NCBI RefSeq assembly: GCF_002531575.1
Contig: NZ_NWTI01000001.1
Span: 393,501 to 457,500, forward strand
Source: Bradyrhizobium sp. Y36
Lineage (GTDB): Bacteria; Pseudomonadota; Alphaproteobacteria; Rhizobiales; Xanthobacteraceae
Reading direction: 5' to 3'
DNA length: 64,000 nt
Notes under the pieces: model-generated
The model's database searches: none
What the model was told of the DNA's origin: nothing
Seen by the model: the letters and a program-made list of their open reading frames with translations, nothing else
Shown here: positions 51,015 to 60,438 of the stretch, one piece after another
Layout: each line of letters starts with the position of its first letter
Numbering within the stretch: the first letter of the stretch is position 1
Translations under genes and position numbers: made by a program

Positions 51015-52538
51015 TCAGATGCGGCGCGCGAGCGCCGCGTTGCCGGTGATGCGTTGTGCCGGAGGAGCGGCTGACGTTGCGCCAGATGTCGTACCTTGGC
51101 TGGGGGAAGCGGAGCCATTGGATCCCTGAATGTCCTGCGCCTGGTTCGGCGAGGCCCCGCCGGTAGCAGATGCCCCTTCCGGCCGCAATGGCCGGGGTGG
51201 CGCGAACAGGAACCCCTGGCCGAACCGCACGTCATAATCGAGCAGATCGACCACGGCGCGCTCGCCTTCGATCCGTTCGGCGATCAGGTCGATGCCGAAG
51301 CGGCCGAGCAGGTCGGAAAGGTCGGAGGGATGAATGTCCGAGGCCGAGGCCTGCCTGGGGTCGAGCAGCAGCGCGGCCGGCACCTTGATGAAGCGCACGC
51401 CGCGGTCGGCCAGCTCGCGCGGCTCGATCCTGAGATCGGTGACATGGTCGATCGAGAAGCGGAAGCCGCGCTGGGCGAGCGCGGCGAGATTCTCGGTCTC
51501 GGCCGGGCCGAGATTGCGGAACGTCGCCTGCTTGAACTCCAGCACCAGCGAGGGCGCCAGCGCGCGATTGGCTTCGAGGAAGTCGAGGCATTGTGCGAAG
51601 GTGGTGGAATTGCCGAGCGTGGACGCCGCGACGTTGCAGAACACGCCGACGTCCTTGTTGCGCACCATCAGGCGCCGCAGCACCTGCACACAGCGCAGCA
51701 TCACCATGTTGTCGATGCGCCCGATCAGGCCGGAAGCTTCCGCGATGCTGATGAACTCCTCGGCGGCGATCAGCTGGTTGCGCTCATCGCGCACCCGCGT
51801 CACCGCCTCGTAGAACCGCACCTTGCGCTGCGGCAGCGTCACCATCGGCTGCAGGAAGATGTCGATGCGGTTCTCGTCGATGGCGTTGCGCAGCGTCGCC
51901 AGCAATTGTGTCTGGTTGCGTCCGGTCGCCGTCTGAACCGGAGCGGCGGTCTGGGCCTGGACCGACGGCACCGGCCGCGGCTGGGCTACCGGGGGCGGGG
52001 GCGCGGCGGGAAGTGGGGGAGGGGCGACCCACTGTTCCTCGAACGGCGCAGCCAGATCGATCGGCGCTTCCGGCTCGGACCTGAACTCCGATCCGGGTTC
52101 GGATCTGGCGACCTGGGCGGTGGCCGGCGCGGCGCTGGCCAGCAGATCCTCGTGGGTCGACACCGTGGTCGCGAGCTGCCTGACCAATCCACCGAGCTCG
52201 TTGATCTCGCCGGCCACGGACTGGATGCGGTCGGAGTTGGTCGAGTTGGACGAGGCGATGCGTCCCTCGATCGCAGCCAGCCGGCGGCCGAACTCGGCCA
52301 CCTGGCGGGCGAGGTCGGCGGTGCCGCGCGACAGATCGGCAATCTGGCCGCCGACGTCGCTGCGGTCGCGCAGCCGCATCGAGACCGCATTGTAGAGGAT
52401 CAGGAAGGTCAGCACGGTCAGCGCCACGATTGCGGATTCGGTTCCGCTGATGCCGGCGACGGCGTAGAGGACAAGCCCGAGCGAGGCCGCGACCAGAACC
52501 ATGCAGATGGCGATGAAGATCGTCGAAATGCGAATCAT
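51015..52538 (-). CDS. Membrane EAL-domain protein, TipF-like
   Basis: A 507 aa protein. Two N-terminal transmembrane segments (IFIAICMVLVAASLGLVLYA, then SAIVALTVLTFLILYNAVSM) are followed by a coiled-coil (about 65-135), a Pro-rich linker (about 160-205) and an EAL domain (about 215-450). The EAL motif reads FYEAVTRVRDE, and the loop usually DDFGTG reads SIDHVTDLRIE. GQGFLFAPPRPL is retained. The altered loop suggests a c-di-GMP receptor and not an active phosphodiesterase. Architecture and degeneracy match TipF of Caulobacter, which positions the flagellum. The C-terminus is low-complexity Ser/Ala/Gly. Confidence 0.8.
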   Translation of the reverse strand: MIRISTIFIAICMVLVAASLGLVLYAVAGISGTESAIVALTVLTFLILYNAVSMRLRDRSDVGGQIADLSRGTADLARQVAEFGRRLAAIEGRIASSNSTNSDRIQSVAGEINELGGLVRQLATTVSTHEDLLASAAPATAQVARSEPGSEFRSEPEAPIDLAAPFEEQWVAPPPLPAAPPPPVAQPRPVPSVQAQTAAPVQTATGRNQTQLLATLRNAIDENRIDIFLQPMVTLPQRKVRFYEAVTRVRDERNQLIAAEEFISIAEASGLIGRIDNMVMLRCVQVLRRLMVRNKDVGVFCNVAASTLGNSTTFAQCLDFLEANRALAPSLVLEFKQATFRNLGPAETENLAALAQRGFRFSIDHVTDLRIEPRELADRGVRFIKVPAALLLDPRQASASDIHPSDLSDLLGRFGIDLIAERIEGERAVVDLLDYDVRFGQGFLFAPPRPLRPEGASATGGASPNQAQDIQGSNGSASPSQGTTSGATSAAPPAQRITGNAALARRI

Positions 52539-52693
52539 GCCGCGCGTTACGCCTCAAGAGCTGACAGCCTTACCCGGGAAAACACGGGCCGCTGTGCGAT
52601 CCCGTCACGCCTCGTGCTTCCCCAGGCGGTACGACCTTAACATCATTGTTGATTCGAGGGGATAGCGCCGCGCGCCTGCAGGTCGGCGCGGAG

Positions 52694-53824
52694 TCAAGAC
52701 GGCGCGGCGGCGCCGACGGTATCGGCCGAGACGGCCTCGCGGGTCCCAAGCGGCCTGGGTCGCCCGGTGGTCGTGTCCTTTAGCGTCTGTCGCTCGATCT
52801 CCGAATTCAGCTCGGCGCCGAACATGACGACGATCGCCGACATCCACATCCACGTCATCAGGCCGATCGCCGCGCCAAGCGAGCCGTAGGTCGCATTGTA
52901 GTTGGCGAATTCCGACAAATACCAGGAGAGCAGCGCCGAGCCGGCGATCCAGAGGAAGGCGGCGGTCAGCGCGCCGAGGCTCAGCCATTGCCAGCGCGGC
53001 GCGTCGCGGCTGGGGGCGAAACGGTAGAGCGCGGCGAGCGCCATGAGCAGGATGAAAAACAGCAGCGGCCATCGCGCCAGCCCTGCGATCAGCTTGCTTT
53101 CGGGCGCCATGCCGAGATGATCGAGCGCGAGCGGAAAGGCGACGACGGCCGCCACCATCAGCAGCAGCGCCACGATGCCGCCGATCGTGAAGGTCAGCGA
53201 CACCAGGTTGAGCTTGATGAAGCTGCGCTTCTCGCGCTCCTCATAGGCGACGTTGAGCGCGTCGAAGATCGCCTTGACACCGGCATTGGCGCTCCAGATC
53301 GCGAGCACCAGGCCGAACAGGAAAGTGGCGCCGAGCGCCGTGTTGCCCTTCGACACCACGCGCCCGACCTGCTCCTCGACGATCTGGAAGGTGCCTGCGG
53401 GCAGCAGCATCGCCAGCTTCTGGAGATTGTCGCTGATGGTGGCAGGATCGGCGAACAGTCCATAAGACGAAACCAGCGCCGTGACCGCCGGAAAGATCGC
53501 GAGCAGTCCGAAGAACACGACGCCGCCGGCTGTCGCGAGCAGGCGATCGTCATCGATGCGCTGATAGGTACGCCAGAAGATATCCTTCCAGCCCGTCCAG
53601 GGGATCTCAAACGGGCTCATGGCCCGGCGGCCATGGCCGGGCTGTGCCGTCGCACGCGTCGGGCTCGTTTCCGGCGAATTCGCCTCGCCGTTGCGGCGAT
53701 CTTGCGGCGGGCCCGATCCGATCCAGCCCGTGTCCTGAAAGTAGCGCTGCGCCGTCAGCACGAAGACGGCGGTCGCCGCCACCAGCAGCCAGGAATCGAA
53801 CCGTTCGGAGCGCCGCACCAGCAT
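52694..53824 (-). CDS. YihY/BrkB-family membrane protein
   Basis: A 376 aa inner-membrane protein. An N-terminal transmembrane segment and a low-complexity linker precede the YihY/BrkB domain (about 85-335), which has six hydrophobic segments. Landmarks are RLLATAGGVVFFGLLAIFPA, EREKRSFIKLNLVSLTFTIG and YGSLGAAIGLMTWMWMSAIV. The family was once called RNase BN in error; its function remains unclear (possible transport or envelope role). The start ATG overlaps the stop of the upstream membrane gene by one base (TGATG), so they form a unit. Confidence 0.88.
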   Translation of the reverse strand: MLVRRSERFDSWLLVAATAVFVLTAQRYFQDTGWIGSGPPQDRRNGEANSPETSPTRATAQPGHGRRAMSPFEIPWTGWKDIFWRTYQRIDDDRLLATAGGVVFFGLLAIFPAVTALVSSYGLFADPATISDNLQKLAMLLPAGTFQIVEEQVGRVVSKGNTALGATFLFGLVLAIWSANAGVKAIFDALNVAYEEREKRSFIKLNLVSLTFTIGGIVALLLMVAAVVAFPLALDHLGMAPESKLIAGLARWPLLFFILLMALAALYRFAPSRDAPRWQWLSLGALTAAFLWIAGSALLSWYLSEFANYNATYGSLGAAIGLMTWMWMSAIVVMFGAELNSEIERQTLKDTTTGRPRPLGTREAVSADTVGAAAPS

Positions 53825-54411
53825 CAAGCGCCCAATCTTTGGCCGTGACGCCTGCGGCGCACCGCCGTGAACCCCGCCAGTCCAATCGCCGCGAGCATCA
53901 GGCCAAGCTGCACGGGTCGGTTGGTGCGCGCTGGCGAAGCTCTTCCGTCATGGCGCTGCTCGCCCGGCGCGAGCGGCGCAAGGGGAATTGCGGTTGCGAC
54001 CTCCTTCACCGCCTCCTTGACTGTTCCGCGCGGAATCCGCGGCGTCGCGATTGCAACGCGCAAACGGCTGGTGAGTGGCACGATCGGCCTGGCTTTGCGC
54101 CTCATCTGCGCCATCGCCACGCCGGCGCAGGTTGCGGCCAGCACCAGCAGCACGGCACCGACGGCACCAAACCCCCAGAATTGCCCGTAGGTGATGGCGA
54201 CCCAGCGATACAGGGCGATCAGCCCGACGAAGCAGGCCGCCATCGCGAACAGGCCCGCGACCGCAAACAACCCGCCGGCCACCGCGTAAGACGTCACCTT
54301 GCCCGTTGCCTGGCTGGTCTGGTCACGCAGATAGGATTGAGCGGCGCGTTTGACGTGATTGAGCTTCAGCGCCATGCCGGCGCGCAGCAATTCGCCCGAT
54401 GGCGCGAGCAT
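53824..54411 (-). CDS. Small membrane protein coupled to the BrkB-family gene
   Basis: A 195 aa protein with two closely spaced hydrophobic hairpins (AGGLFAVAGLFAMAACFVGL and FWGFGAVGAVLLVLAATCAG, about 45-105). A basic cytoplasmic segment RRKARPIVPL follows, with another hydrophobic stretch near the C-terminus. The arrangement resembles the Phage_holin_3_6-type membrane proteins of Actinobacteria and Rhizobiales, but I would not call it a holin. It overlaps the next gene by one base. A second in-frame ATG at 54375 may be the true start. Confidence 0.65.
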   Translation of the reverse strand: MLAPSGELLRAGMALKLNHVKRAAQSYLRDQTSQATGKVTSYAVAGGLFAVAGLFAMAACFVGLIALYRWVAITYGQFWGFGAVGAVLLVLAATCAGVAMAQMRRKARPIVPLTSRLRVAIATPRIPRGTVKEAVKEVATAIPLAPLAPGEQRHDGRASPARTNRPVQLGLMLAAIGLAGFTAVRRRRHGQRLGA

Positions 54412-54502
54412 CTGGACATCCTCCGAGAGCGAGACAATTCGTTCGCGGGATGAACGTGGCGGAAATTGACTTGTTCCGCCGCAGCGGCCGGTACGCGACG
54501 GA

Positions 54503-55462
54503 TCAGGCGAGATCGGCAGCCGAGATCCAGAACACCTCGCCCTCGGAATCCTCGGTGTCGAGCCAGAGCAGCGGCAGTTCCGGGAAGGCCTCGTCGACCA
54601 GGTCGCGGCCGCGGCCGATCTCGCAGATCAGCCCGCCACCCGGCGTCAGGTGATCGGGGGCCTCCGCCAGGATGCGGCGGACCACGTCGAGGCCGTCGTC
54701 GCCTCCGTCGAAGGCGAGCTTGGGCTCGGCGCGGCACTCGGGCGGCAGTGCGGCCATGCCTTCCGCGTCGACATAGGGCGGGTTGGTGATGATCAAATCG
54801 TAACGCGCATCGCCGAGCGGGGCGAACAGATCACCGCGGTGCAGCGTGATCCGCTCATCGAGCCCGTATTCGTCGACATTGCGCCTGGCCACCTCGATCG
54901 CGCCCTTGGAGATGTCGACGGCATCGATCGCGGCATTCGGGAAATGATGGGCCGCGAGGATCGCAAGACATCCCGATCCCGTGCAGAGATCGAGCACGCG
55001 CTCGACCGCATTGGGATCGTCGATCAGCGTGCCGGCCCCTTCCTCGCCGCCGAAATGCGACTCCAGGAGCTCGCCGATGAAGGAGCGCGGAACGATGACG
55101 CGCTCGTCGACATAGAAGGGCAGGCCGCGCATGTAGATCTTGTTGACGAGATAGGCGGCCGGTTTGCGCGTGGTGACGCGTTGATGGACGAGATCGAGGA
55201 TGGTCTTGCCTTCCGCAATCGTGACGCGCGCGTGGGCGAAGCCCTCGAACTGGTCGGGATTGAGGTGCAGGGCCTCGCAGACCAGAAACGCCGCTTCCGC
55301 GACCGGGTCGGTCGTGCCATGGGCGAAGGCGAGCCTGGCTTCAACGAAGCGGCTCACCGCATAGCGCACGAAATCGAGCAGCGTGAGAAGCTCGCCGGGT
55401 CCGACCTTCGCAAGCTTGGGCGCGGCGCGGCCGCGCGCGGTCTTTTCGGACGTTCGTGCCAT
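54503..55462 (-). CDS. prmB: Ribosomal protein L3 N5-glutamine methyltransferase PrmB
   Basis: A 319 aa SAM-dependent methyltransferase of the HemK/PrmB family. The N-terminal helical domain is about 25-120. The SAM motif is VLDLCTGSGCLAILAA (about 155-170), followed by VDISKGAIEVARRN. The substrate-glutamine motif NPPY lies in LIITNPPYVDAEGM (about 217-230). The segment preceding the SAM domain (IVPRSFIGELLESHFGG) fits PrmB more than PrmC. Its start overlaps the moaE stop (TGATG), so it belongs to the uvrC-pgsA-moaD-moaE run. Confidence 0.92.
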   Translation of the reverse strand: MARTSEKTARGRAAPKLAKVGPGELLTLLDFVRYAVSRFVEARLAFAHGTTDPVAEAAFLVCEALHLNPDQFEGFAHARVTIAEGKTILDLVHQRVTTRKPAAYLVNKIYMRGLPFYVDERVIVPRSFIGELLESHFGGEEGAGTLIDDPNAVERVLDLCTGSGCLAILAAHHFPNAAIDAVDISKGAIEVARRNVDEYGLDERITLHRGDLFAPLGDARYDLIITNPPYVDAEGMAALPPECRAEPKLAFDGGDDGLDVVRRILAEAPDHLTPGGGLICEIGRGRDLVDEAFPELPLLWLDTEDSEGEVFWISAADLA

Positions 55463-55944
55463 CAGGATTTGGTCCAGCGTGCGGCGGCCGCGTCGTCACG
55501 GGCGTGGGCTTCGACCCAGCCGGTGCCGGTGGCGCTTTCTTCCTTCTTCCAGAACGGGGCGCTGGTCTTGAGGTAATCCATCAGGAACTCGGCCGCCTGG
55601 AATGCGGCCTGGCGGTGCTGCGACGCCGTCAGCACCAGCACGATGTTCTGGCCCGGCATGAAGCGGCCGACCCGATGGATCACGGTGACGCCGTTGAGCG
55701 GCCAGCGCGAAATGGCTTCGTCGGCATGACGCCTGATCTCTTCCTCGGCCATCCCGGGATAATGCTCGAGCGTGAGCGCGGCGACCTTGGCGCTGTCGTC
55801 GTCCGCGCGGCAGATGCCGGAAAAGCTGACGACGGCGCCGATGTCGGTGCGGCTCTTGGTCAGGACCGCGATCTCGCGCGCGATGTCGAAATCGTCCTCC
55901 TGGATGCGGATGGCGACGGGGCAGGTGGCGACAGAGGAAGTCAT
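55462..55944 (-). CDS. moaE: Molybdopterin synthase catalytic subunit MoaE
   Basis: A 160 aa subunit that with MoaD converts cyclic pyranopterin monophosphate to molybdopterin. Typical features are VVSFSGICRADDDSAKVAAL (about 37-56), LEHYPGMAEEEIRR, IHRVGRFMPGQNIVLVLTAS (about 93-112) and the C-terminal Lys region KTSAPFWKKEES. It starts three bases after moaD and overlaps prmB by one base. Confidence 0.95.
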   Translation of the reverse strand: MTSSVATCPVAIRIQEDDFDIAREIAVLTKSRTDIGAVVSFSGICRADDDSAKVAALTLEHYPGMAEEEIRRHADEAISRWPLNGVTVIHRVGRFMPGQNIVLVLTASQHRQAAFQAAEFLMDYLKTSAPFWKKEESATGTGWVEAHARDDAAAARWTKS

Positions 55945-55947
55945 GGC

Positions 55948-56199
55948 CTAGCCGCCGGTCATCGGCGGGAAGAACGCGATCTCGCGGGCGCCCGCGATCG
56001 CGGCATCCGATTTGACGTGGGTATGGTCGATTGCGGTGCGGATCACCTTCGGCTTCTCGAACGCGTAGGCATAGGCCTCGCCCTGGCCGGACAGCCAGGC
56101 GATCAGCTCCTCGACGGTGCGCACGGTCGCAGGCGGCTCGATGGTCTCCTCCGCCTTGCCGACGCGCTCGCGCACCCAGGCAAAATACTTCACCTTCAT
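55948..56199 (-). CDS. moaD: Molybdopterin synthase sulfur carrier subunit MoaD
   Basis: An 83 aa ubiquitin-like sulfur carrier. It starts MKVKYFAWVRERVGKAEETI and ends in the diagnostic FFPPMTGG, whose terminal Gly-Gly is thiocarboxylated. It overlaps the pgsA stop by four bases (ATGA) and is followed three bases later by moaE. No MoeB-type activating enzyme is present in the window. Confidence 0.95.
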   Translation of the reverse strand: MKVKYFAWVRERVGKAEETIEPPATVRTVEELIAWLSGQGEAYAYAFEKPKVIRTAIDHTHVKSDAAIAGAREIAFFPPMTGG

Positions 56200-56813
56200 C
56201 CCTCGTCCTCCTTGATGAGGTGATGGATGCCGGCGCGGAAATAATCATAGCCGGTGTAGATGGTCACGATCGCCGAGGCCCAGAGCAGCGCAAGGCCAAT
56301 CATGGAGACGACGGGCACCACCTCGTCGCCGGCAGGCCCCGCGAGCAGGAAGCCGATCGCAACGAGCTGGACCGTGGTCTTCCATTTCGCAAGCTTGGTG
56401 ACGGGCACGCTGACGCGGAGCGCGGCGAGGTATTCGCGCAGGCCCGAGACCAGGATCTCGCGGCACAGGATCACGATGGCCGCCCACAACGACCAGCCGT
56501 GGATGATGCCGTCGGCGGCCAGCATCAAAAGGCAGGAGGCGACCAGCAGCTTGTCCGCGATCGGATCGAGCATCCGGCCGAAGGCCGATTGCTGATTCCA
56601 GATTCGCGCGTAATAGCCGTCAAGGTAATCGGTGACCGCGGCGGCGATGAAGATGGCGACCGCGACCCAGCGCAGCCAGAGCGGCTGATCCAAAATCGAC
56701 TGCGCATAGATGCACCCGACCACGACCGGAATCGCGGCGATCCGGCCATAGGTCAGGATGTTCGGGAGGGACATCGCGCGGCTGGTCGTCCCTCGTGTCG
56801 TGGCGATGTTCAT
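56196..56813 (-). CDS. pgsA: CDP-diacylglycerol-glycerol-3-phosphate 3-phosphatidyltransferase
   Basis: A 205 aa membrane enzyme of phosphatidylglycerol synthesis. The CDP-alcohol phosphatidyltransferase motif is DYLDGYYARIWN followed by FGRMLDPIADK (about 60-85), with all conserved Asp residues. PNILTYGRIAAIPVVV starts the first transmembrane segment and about four more follow. The ATG at 56813 (MNIATTRGTT) is used; four further codons upstream are open. It lies between uvrC and moaD. Confidence 0.93.
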   Translation of the reverse strand: MNIATTRGTTSRAMSLPNILTYGRIAAIPVVVGCIYAQSILDQPLWLRWVAVAIFIAAAVTDYLDGYYARIWNQQSAFGRMLDPIADKLLVASCLLMLAADGIIHGWSLWAAIVILCREILVSGLREYLAALRVSVPVTKLAKWKTTVQLVAIGFLLAGPAGDEVVPVVSMIGLALLWASAIVTIYTGYDYFRAGIHHLIKEDEG

Positions 56814-56919
56814 TCGTCCTACCAATACCGCTCAAGCTCGAAGGTCAACCGTTCCGCTCCCAGATGGGCACGGGATGCGACGACCATATGACCCGAGCTC
56901 CCTTTTGGGTCCCTTTAGT

Positions 56920-58980
56920 TCATCCCGGCTGGGGATGGAAATACTCGAAAATCCGGCGGGCGCTCTCGGCGCTCACTCCGGGAACCTTGCCGAGATCGGC
57001 GATCGAGGCGCGTTCGATCTCCTTCAGGGTCCCGAAATGATGCAGCAAGGCACGTTTGCGTGACGGGCCGATGCCCGGAATCTCCTGCAAACCGGCCTCG
57101 CGGATATCCTTCTTGCGCAGCTTGCGGTGCGAGCCGATGACGAAGCGGTGGGCCTCGTCGCGCAGCCGCTGGATGAAGTAGAGCACGGGGTCGCGCGGCT
57201 CCAGCTTGATGGCCTCGCGTTCCGGCATGAACAGGGTCTCGCGGCCGGCATCCCGGTCCGGCCCCTTGGCGACCGACATCAGCGACACCTGGGTCAGGCC
57301 GAGACTGGCGAATATCTCGCGGACCGCGTTGAGCTGGCCGCGGCCGCCGTCGATGATGACGAGATCGGGCCATTGCGGGAAATCGTCGTCCTTGGTCTTG
57401 GTCCCGGCGTCCTCGGGCGGATTGATCAGGCGCTTGAAGCGGCGCTCCAGCACCTCGCGCATCATGGCGAAGTCGTCGCCCGGTGTGATCCCTTCCGACT
57501 TGATGTTGAACTTGCGGTACTGGTTCTTCACGAAACCATCGGGGCCGGCGACGATCATGGCGCCGACCGCATTGGTGCCCTGGATGTGGCTGTTGTCGTA
57601 GACCTCGATGCGCTTGGGCGCATGCGGCAGGCTCAGCGTCGTGGCCATGGCGTCCAGCAGCCGGCTTTGCGTGGCGGTATCGGCGAGCTTGCGGCCCAGC
57701 GCCTCGCGCGCATTGGTCAAGGCGTGAGCGACCAGCTCCTTCTTCTCGCCGCGCTTGGGCGCGGTGACCTCGACCTTGCGGCCGGCCTTGATCGCCAGCG
57801 CATTGGCGAGCAGCTCGCTCTCCTCGATCTCGTGCGAGAGCAGGATAAGCTTCGGCGGCGGCTTGTCGTCGTAGAACTGCGCGAGGAAGGAGCCGAGCAC
57901 CTCTTCCGGGGTGAACGACTTCTCCGCGCGCGGGAAATAGGCGCGGTTGCCCCAGTTCTGGCCGGTGCGGAAGAAGAACACCTCGACGCAGGAGAAGCCG
58001 CCCTCCTGGTGGATGGCGAACACGTCGGCCTCCTCCACCGTGCGCGGATTGATGCCCTGCTGGGACTGGATCGCCGAGAGCGCCGCGAGACGGTCGCGGT
58101 AGAGCGCGGCGCGCTCGAACTCGAGCTCACCTGCCGCCTTCTCCATCTCGCCGGCGAGCTCCTGCTTCACCGCGTGGCTCTTGCCGGACAGGAAGTCGCT
58201 GGCCTCGCGCACCAGGGTCGTGTAGCCGGGAAAGTCGATCTCGCGGGTGCAGGGGCCGGCGCAGCGGCGGATCTGGTAGAGCAGGCACGGGCGGGTGCGG
58301 CTCTCGAAGAAGGAATCGGTGCAGGAGCGGATCAGGAACGCGCGCTGCAGGGCCGTGATGGTGCGGTTGACCGCGCCGGCGGAGGCGAACGGGCCGAAAT
58401 AGCGCCCGGGCCGGCTCTGCGCGCCGCGATGCTTGAGGATCTGCGGCGCCCAATGGTCGCCGGTGATCAGGATGTAGGGAAACGATTTGTCGTCGCGCAG
58501 CTGCACGTTGAAGCGCGGCCGCAGCTGCTTGATGAGGTTGGCTTCCAGCAGCAGCGCCTCGGTCTCGGTGTTGGTCGAGACGATCTCCACCGTGACGGTG
58601 GCGGCGATCATCCGCAGGATGCGGGCGGGCAGCGGCGCGCTTTGCCGGGCGTAGCTGGACAGGCGCTTTTTGACGTTCTTGGCCTTGCCGACATAGAGCA
58701 CGTCGGCATTCGCGCTGAGCATGCGATAGACGCCGGGCGAGGTCGGGGCGAGCCGGACCGCGCGCTCGATCGCCTCATGGCCGGTCGCCAGCGGCTCCTC
58801 GCCGACCGCACCGCTTTCCTCCAGGATATCGGGCAGCCGCGCATCGTCCTCGTCCTCGCCAGCGGGGGCGGCGGGATCGACGTCCGGCGCTGCCAACGCC
58901 TCGGGGGGCACGTCGCTCGCGGTCGTCCGCGGCGATTTCCGCGCGCGGTCGTCCGGGTCATCGGTGGAATCGTGAACCAT
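56920..58980 (-). CDS. uvrC: Excinuclease ABC subunit C
   Basis: A 686 aa endonuclease of nucleotide excision repair. An Asp/Glu-rich N-terminal extension (about 1-70) precedes the GIY-YIG domain ([20 protein letters not shown], about 80-100). Cysteines that bind the Fe-S cluster are in [23 protein letters not shown] (about 205-240). A UvrBC helix pair (about 260-300) and the RNase H-like 5' nuclease domain ([16 protein letters not shown], about 465) follow, ending in helix-hairpin-helix motifs ([20 protein letters not shown]). It is the first gene of the uvrC-pgsA-moaD-moaE-prmB series. Confidence 0.96.
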   Translation of the reverse strand: MVHDSTDDPDDRARKSPRTTASDVPPEALAAPDVDPAAPAGEDEDDARLPDILEESGAVGEEPLATGHEAIERAVRLAPTSPGVYRMLSANADVLYVGKAKNVKKRLSSYARQSAPLPARILRMIAATVTVEIVSTNTETEALLLEANLIKQLRPRFNVQLRDDKSFPYILITGDHWAPQILKHRGAQSRPGRYFGPFASAGAVNRTITALQRAFLIRSCTDSFFESRTRPCLLYQIRRCAGPCTREIDFPGYTTLVREASDFLSGKSHAVKQELAGEMEKAAGELEFERAALYRDRLAALSAIQSQQGINPRTVEEADVFAIHQEGGFSCVEVFFFRTGQNWGNRAYFPRAEKSFTPEEVLGSFLAQFYDDKPPPKLILLSHEIEESELLANALAIKAGRKVEVTAPKRGEKKELVAHALTNAREALGRKLADTATQSRLLDAMATTLSLPHAPKRIEVYDNSHIQGTNAVGAMIVAGPDGFVKNQYRKFNIKSEGITPGDDFAMMREVLERRFKRLINPPEDAGTKTKDDDFPQWPDLVIIDGGRGQLNAVREIFASLGLTQVSLMSVAKGPDRDAGRETLFMPEREAIKLEPRDPVLYFIQRLRDEAHRFVIGSHRKLRKKDIREAGLQEIPGIGPSRKRALLHHFGTLKEIERASIADLGKVPGVSAESARRIFEYFHPQPG

Positions 58981-59228
58981 GGGGCGAATTTAGGCGCTGG
59001 GGATGCCGATTTGAAGTTCCGGCGATGCGGCGCACACAGGATGGCGGCGCAGTTCCCGGTAACGCTTGCTTAAGCCTGTTAACAGCGCGGTAACCCCGCT
59101 TAACAGCCCTTTAACTTAAAACTCTCGATAAATCTTACGCGAAAAAGTGGTGGTTCCGTAACCATGCGGTTTTGCCTCGCGCGGCGGCGCAGGCATCGCG
59201 GGCACGGCAGTTGCGTTGGAGTTAAGTG
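58981..59228. other. Intergenic region with a single repeat arm
   Basis: Contains one unpaired copy of GCCGATTTGAAGTTCC (59005-59020), identical to 16 bases of the palindrome at 10455-10532. It is followed by AT-rich segments such as CTTAACAGCCCTTTAACTTA, plausibly the promoter of the beta-barrel gene. No gene is seen. Confidence 0.5.
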
Positions 59229-59852
59229 ATGAAGAGGCTCGTTGTGGGCGCGGCCGCGTTGGTTGCAGCCGGCTGGACAGCTTCGGCAGAGGCCGCCGAT
59301 CTCAATTACGGGCAGCGTGCCCCCTACACCGTCACTCAGCCGCTCAATGCGTATAGCTGGGCCGGTCCTTATCTCGGCGGCAACATCGGCTACGAATGGG
59401 GCTCGGTCGACAACAATCCCTCCAAGCCCTCGGGCTTCGTCGGCGGCGTGCAGGCCGGCTACAATTTCCAGAACGGCCCGTTCGTGTTCGGCGTCGAAGG
59501 CGACATCCAGGCCGCCGGGGCCGACGATACCTTCGCGCCGTGGAAATTCTCCAATCCGTGGTTCGGCACCCTGCGCGGCCGCGCCGGCTATGCCTTCAGC
59601 AATGTGCTGTTCTACGGCACCGCGGGCCTCGCCTTCGGCGAGCTGCGCGCGCAGACCTTCGGCTGGTCGGAATCGCATACGACCGCGGGCTGGACCATCG
59701 GCGCGGGTGCTGAAGTGGGCCTCGCTCCGAACTGGAGCGCCAAGCTGGAATATCTCTACATCGACCTGTCGACGAGTCAGTTCGCAATTACCGGGGTGTC
59801 AAACGGCTATAGCGCCAGCGTCGTGCGCGCAGGCGTGAACTATCGCTTCTGA
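59229..59852 (+). CDS. Outer-membrane beta-barrel protein (Omp25/RopB-like)
   Basis: A 207 aa exported protein. The signal peptide MKRLVVGAAALVAAGWTASA is cut after EAA. The mature part has the family pattern AYSWAGPYLGGNIGYEWGSV, then GFVGGVQAGYNFQNGPFVFG, GRAGYAFSNVLFYGTAGLAF and the C-terminal YSASVVRAGVNYRF, ending in the aromatic residue used for barrel insertion. It is a small porin-like family abundant in rhizobia. The ATG at 59229 follows an AGTTAAGTG stretch; the in-frame GTG before it is less likely. A strong terminator follows. Confidence 0.9.
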   Translation: MKRLVVGAAALVAAGWTASAEAADLNYGQRAPYTVTQPLNAYSWAGPYLGGNIGYEWGSVDNNPSKPSGFVGGVQAGYNFQNGPFVFGVEGDIQAAGADDTFAPWKFSNPWFGTLRGRAGYAFSNVLFYGTAGLAFGELRAQTFGWSESHTTAGWTIGAGAEVGLAPNWSAKLEYLYIDLSTSQFAITGVSNGYSASVVRAGVNYRF

Positions 59853-59884
59853 TAGCTGAAGAAGAAAATACCGGACATCAACCT

Positions 59885-59912
59885 CCCGGCCGCTTGCGGC
59901 CGGGATTTTTTT
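59885..59912 (+). terminator. Intrinsic terminator after the beta-barrel gene
   Basis: CCCGGCCG, loop CTTG, CGGCCGGG, then ATTTTTTT. A textbook terminator 33 bases after the stop, shared with the end of the convergent cold-shock gene. Confidence 0.9.
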
Positions 59913-59952
59913 GCGCGCCGAATATTGCGCCAGGCGTCGTGCGTCGGACCCG

Positions 59953-60168
59953 CTAGGAGACGATAACGAGGTTGACCGCCTTCGGTCCCTTTCCCTTCTT
60001 GTCCGGTTCGACTTCGAAAGTAATGCGCTGTCCTTCGGCAAGGTCCTTCAGTCCGGCCCGCTCCACAGCTGTAATATGCACGAAGACGTCGCGACCACCG
60101 TCGTCAGGCTTGATGAAACCGTAGCCGCGCTCGCCGTTGAAAAACTTAACCGTTCCCGTCATGGCCAT
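59953..60168 (-). CDS. cspA: Cold-shock domain protein (CspA family)
   Basis: A 71 aa OB-fold protein that binds single-stranded nucleic acids and acts as an RNA chaperone. RNP1 is in NGERGYGFIKPD (about 11-22) and RNP2 in GRDVFVHITAVE (about 26-37). A Lys-rich stretch DKKGKGPKAVNL is near the end. MAMTGTVKFFN is used as start, with GGGAG upstream; MTGTVK two codons later is equally good. A gene-free stretch of about 270 bases upstream could hold the long 5' leader typical of cold-shock mRNAs. Confidence 0.92.
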   Translation of the reverse strand: MAMTGTVKFFNGERGYGFIKPDDGGRDVFVHITAVERAGLKDLAEGQRITFEVEPDKKGKGPKAVNLVIVS

Positions 60169-60438
60169 CGGGAAACTCCCCCTCATTGCTCCTCCGTCGC
60201 GACGCAGACGCACGTCGCGACATGACCGGGCATCACGGAGCCCGGGAGAGCTGGCCATCCTTGGGCGGACCGCTGGCGGTCCGGCCGGATCTTTCTTAGG
60301 CCTTCACTCCGCCGCAACCATTCGCGGAAGCGGAACGTAAAGCCAGTCACGGAAACAGCATAATACGGTTCTCTGCAGATTGACTACCGCTCCTGCATAT
60401 TTTTCCCAAGAATGCCGGAGTGTTACGGCTTCTTGGCT

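Noticed and set aside
57127..59073. A 648-codon open frame opposite uvrC
   Set aside because: A certain uvrC gene lies on the other strand, and the frame has no domain.
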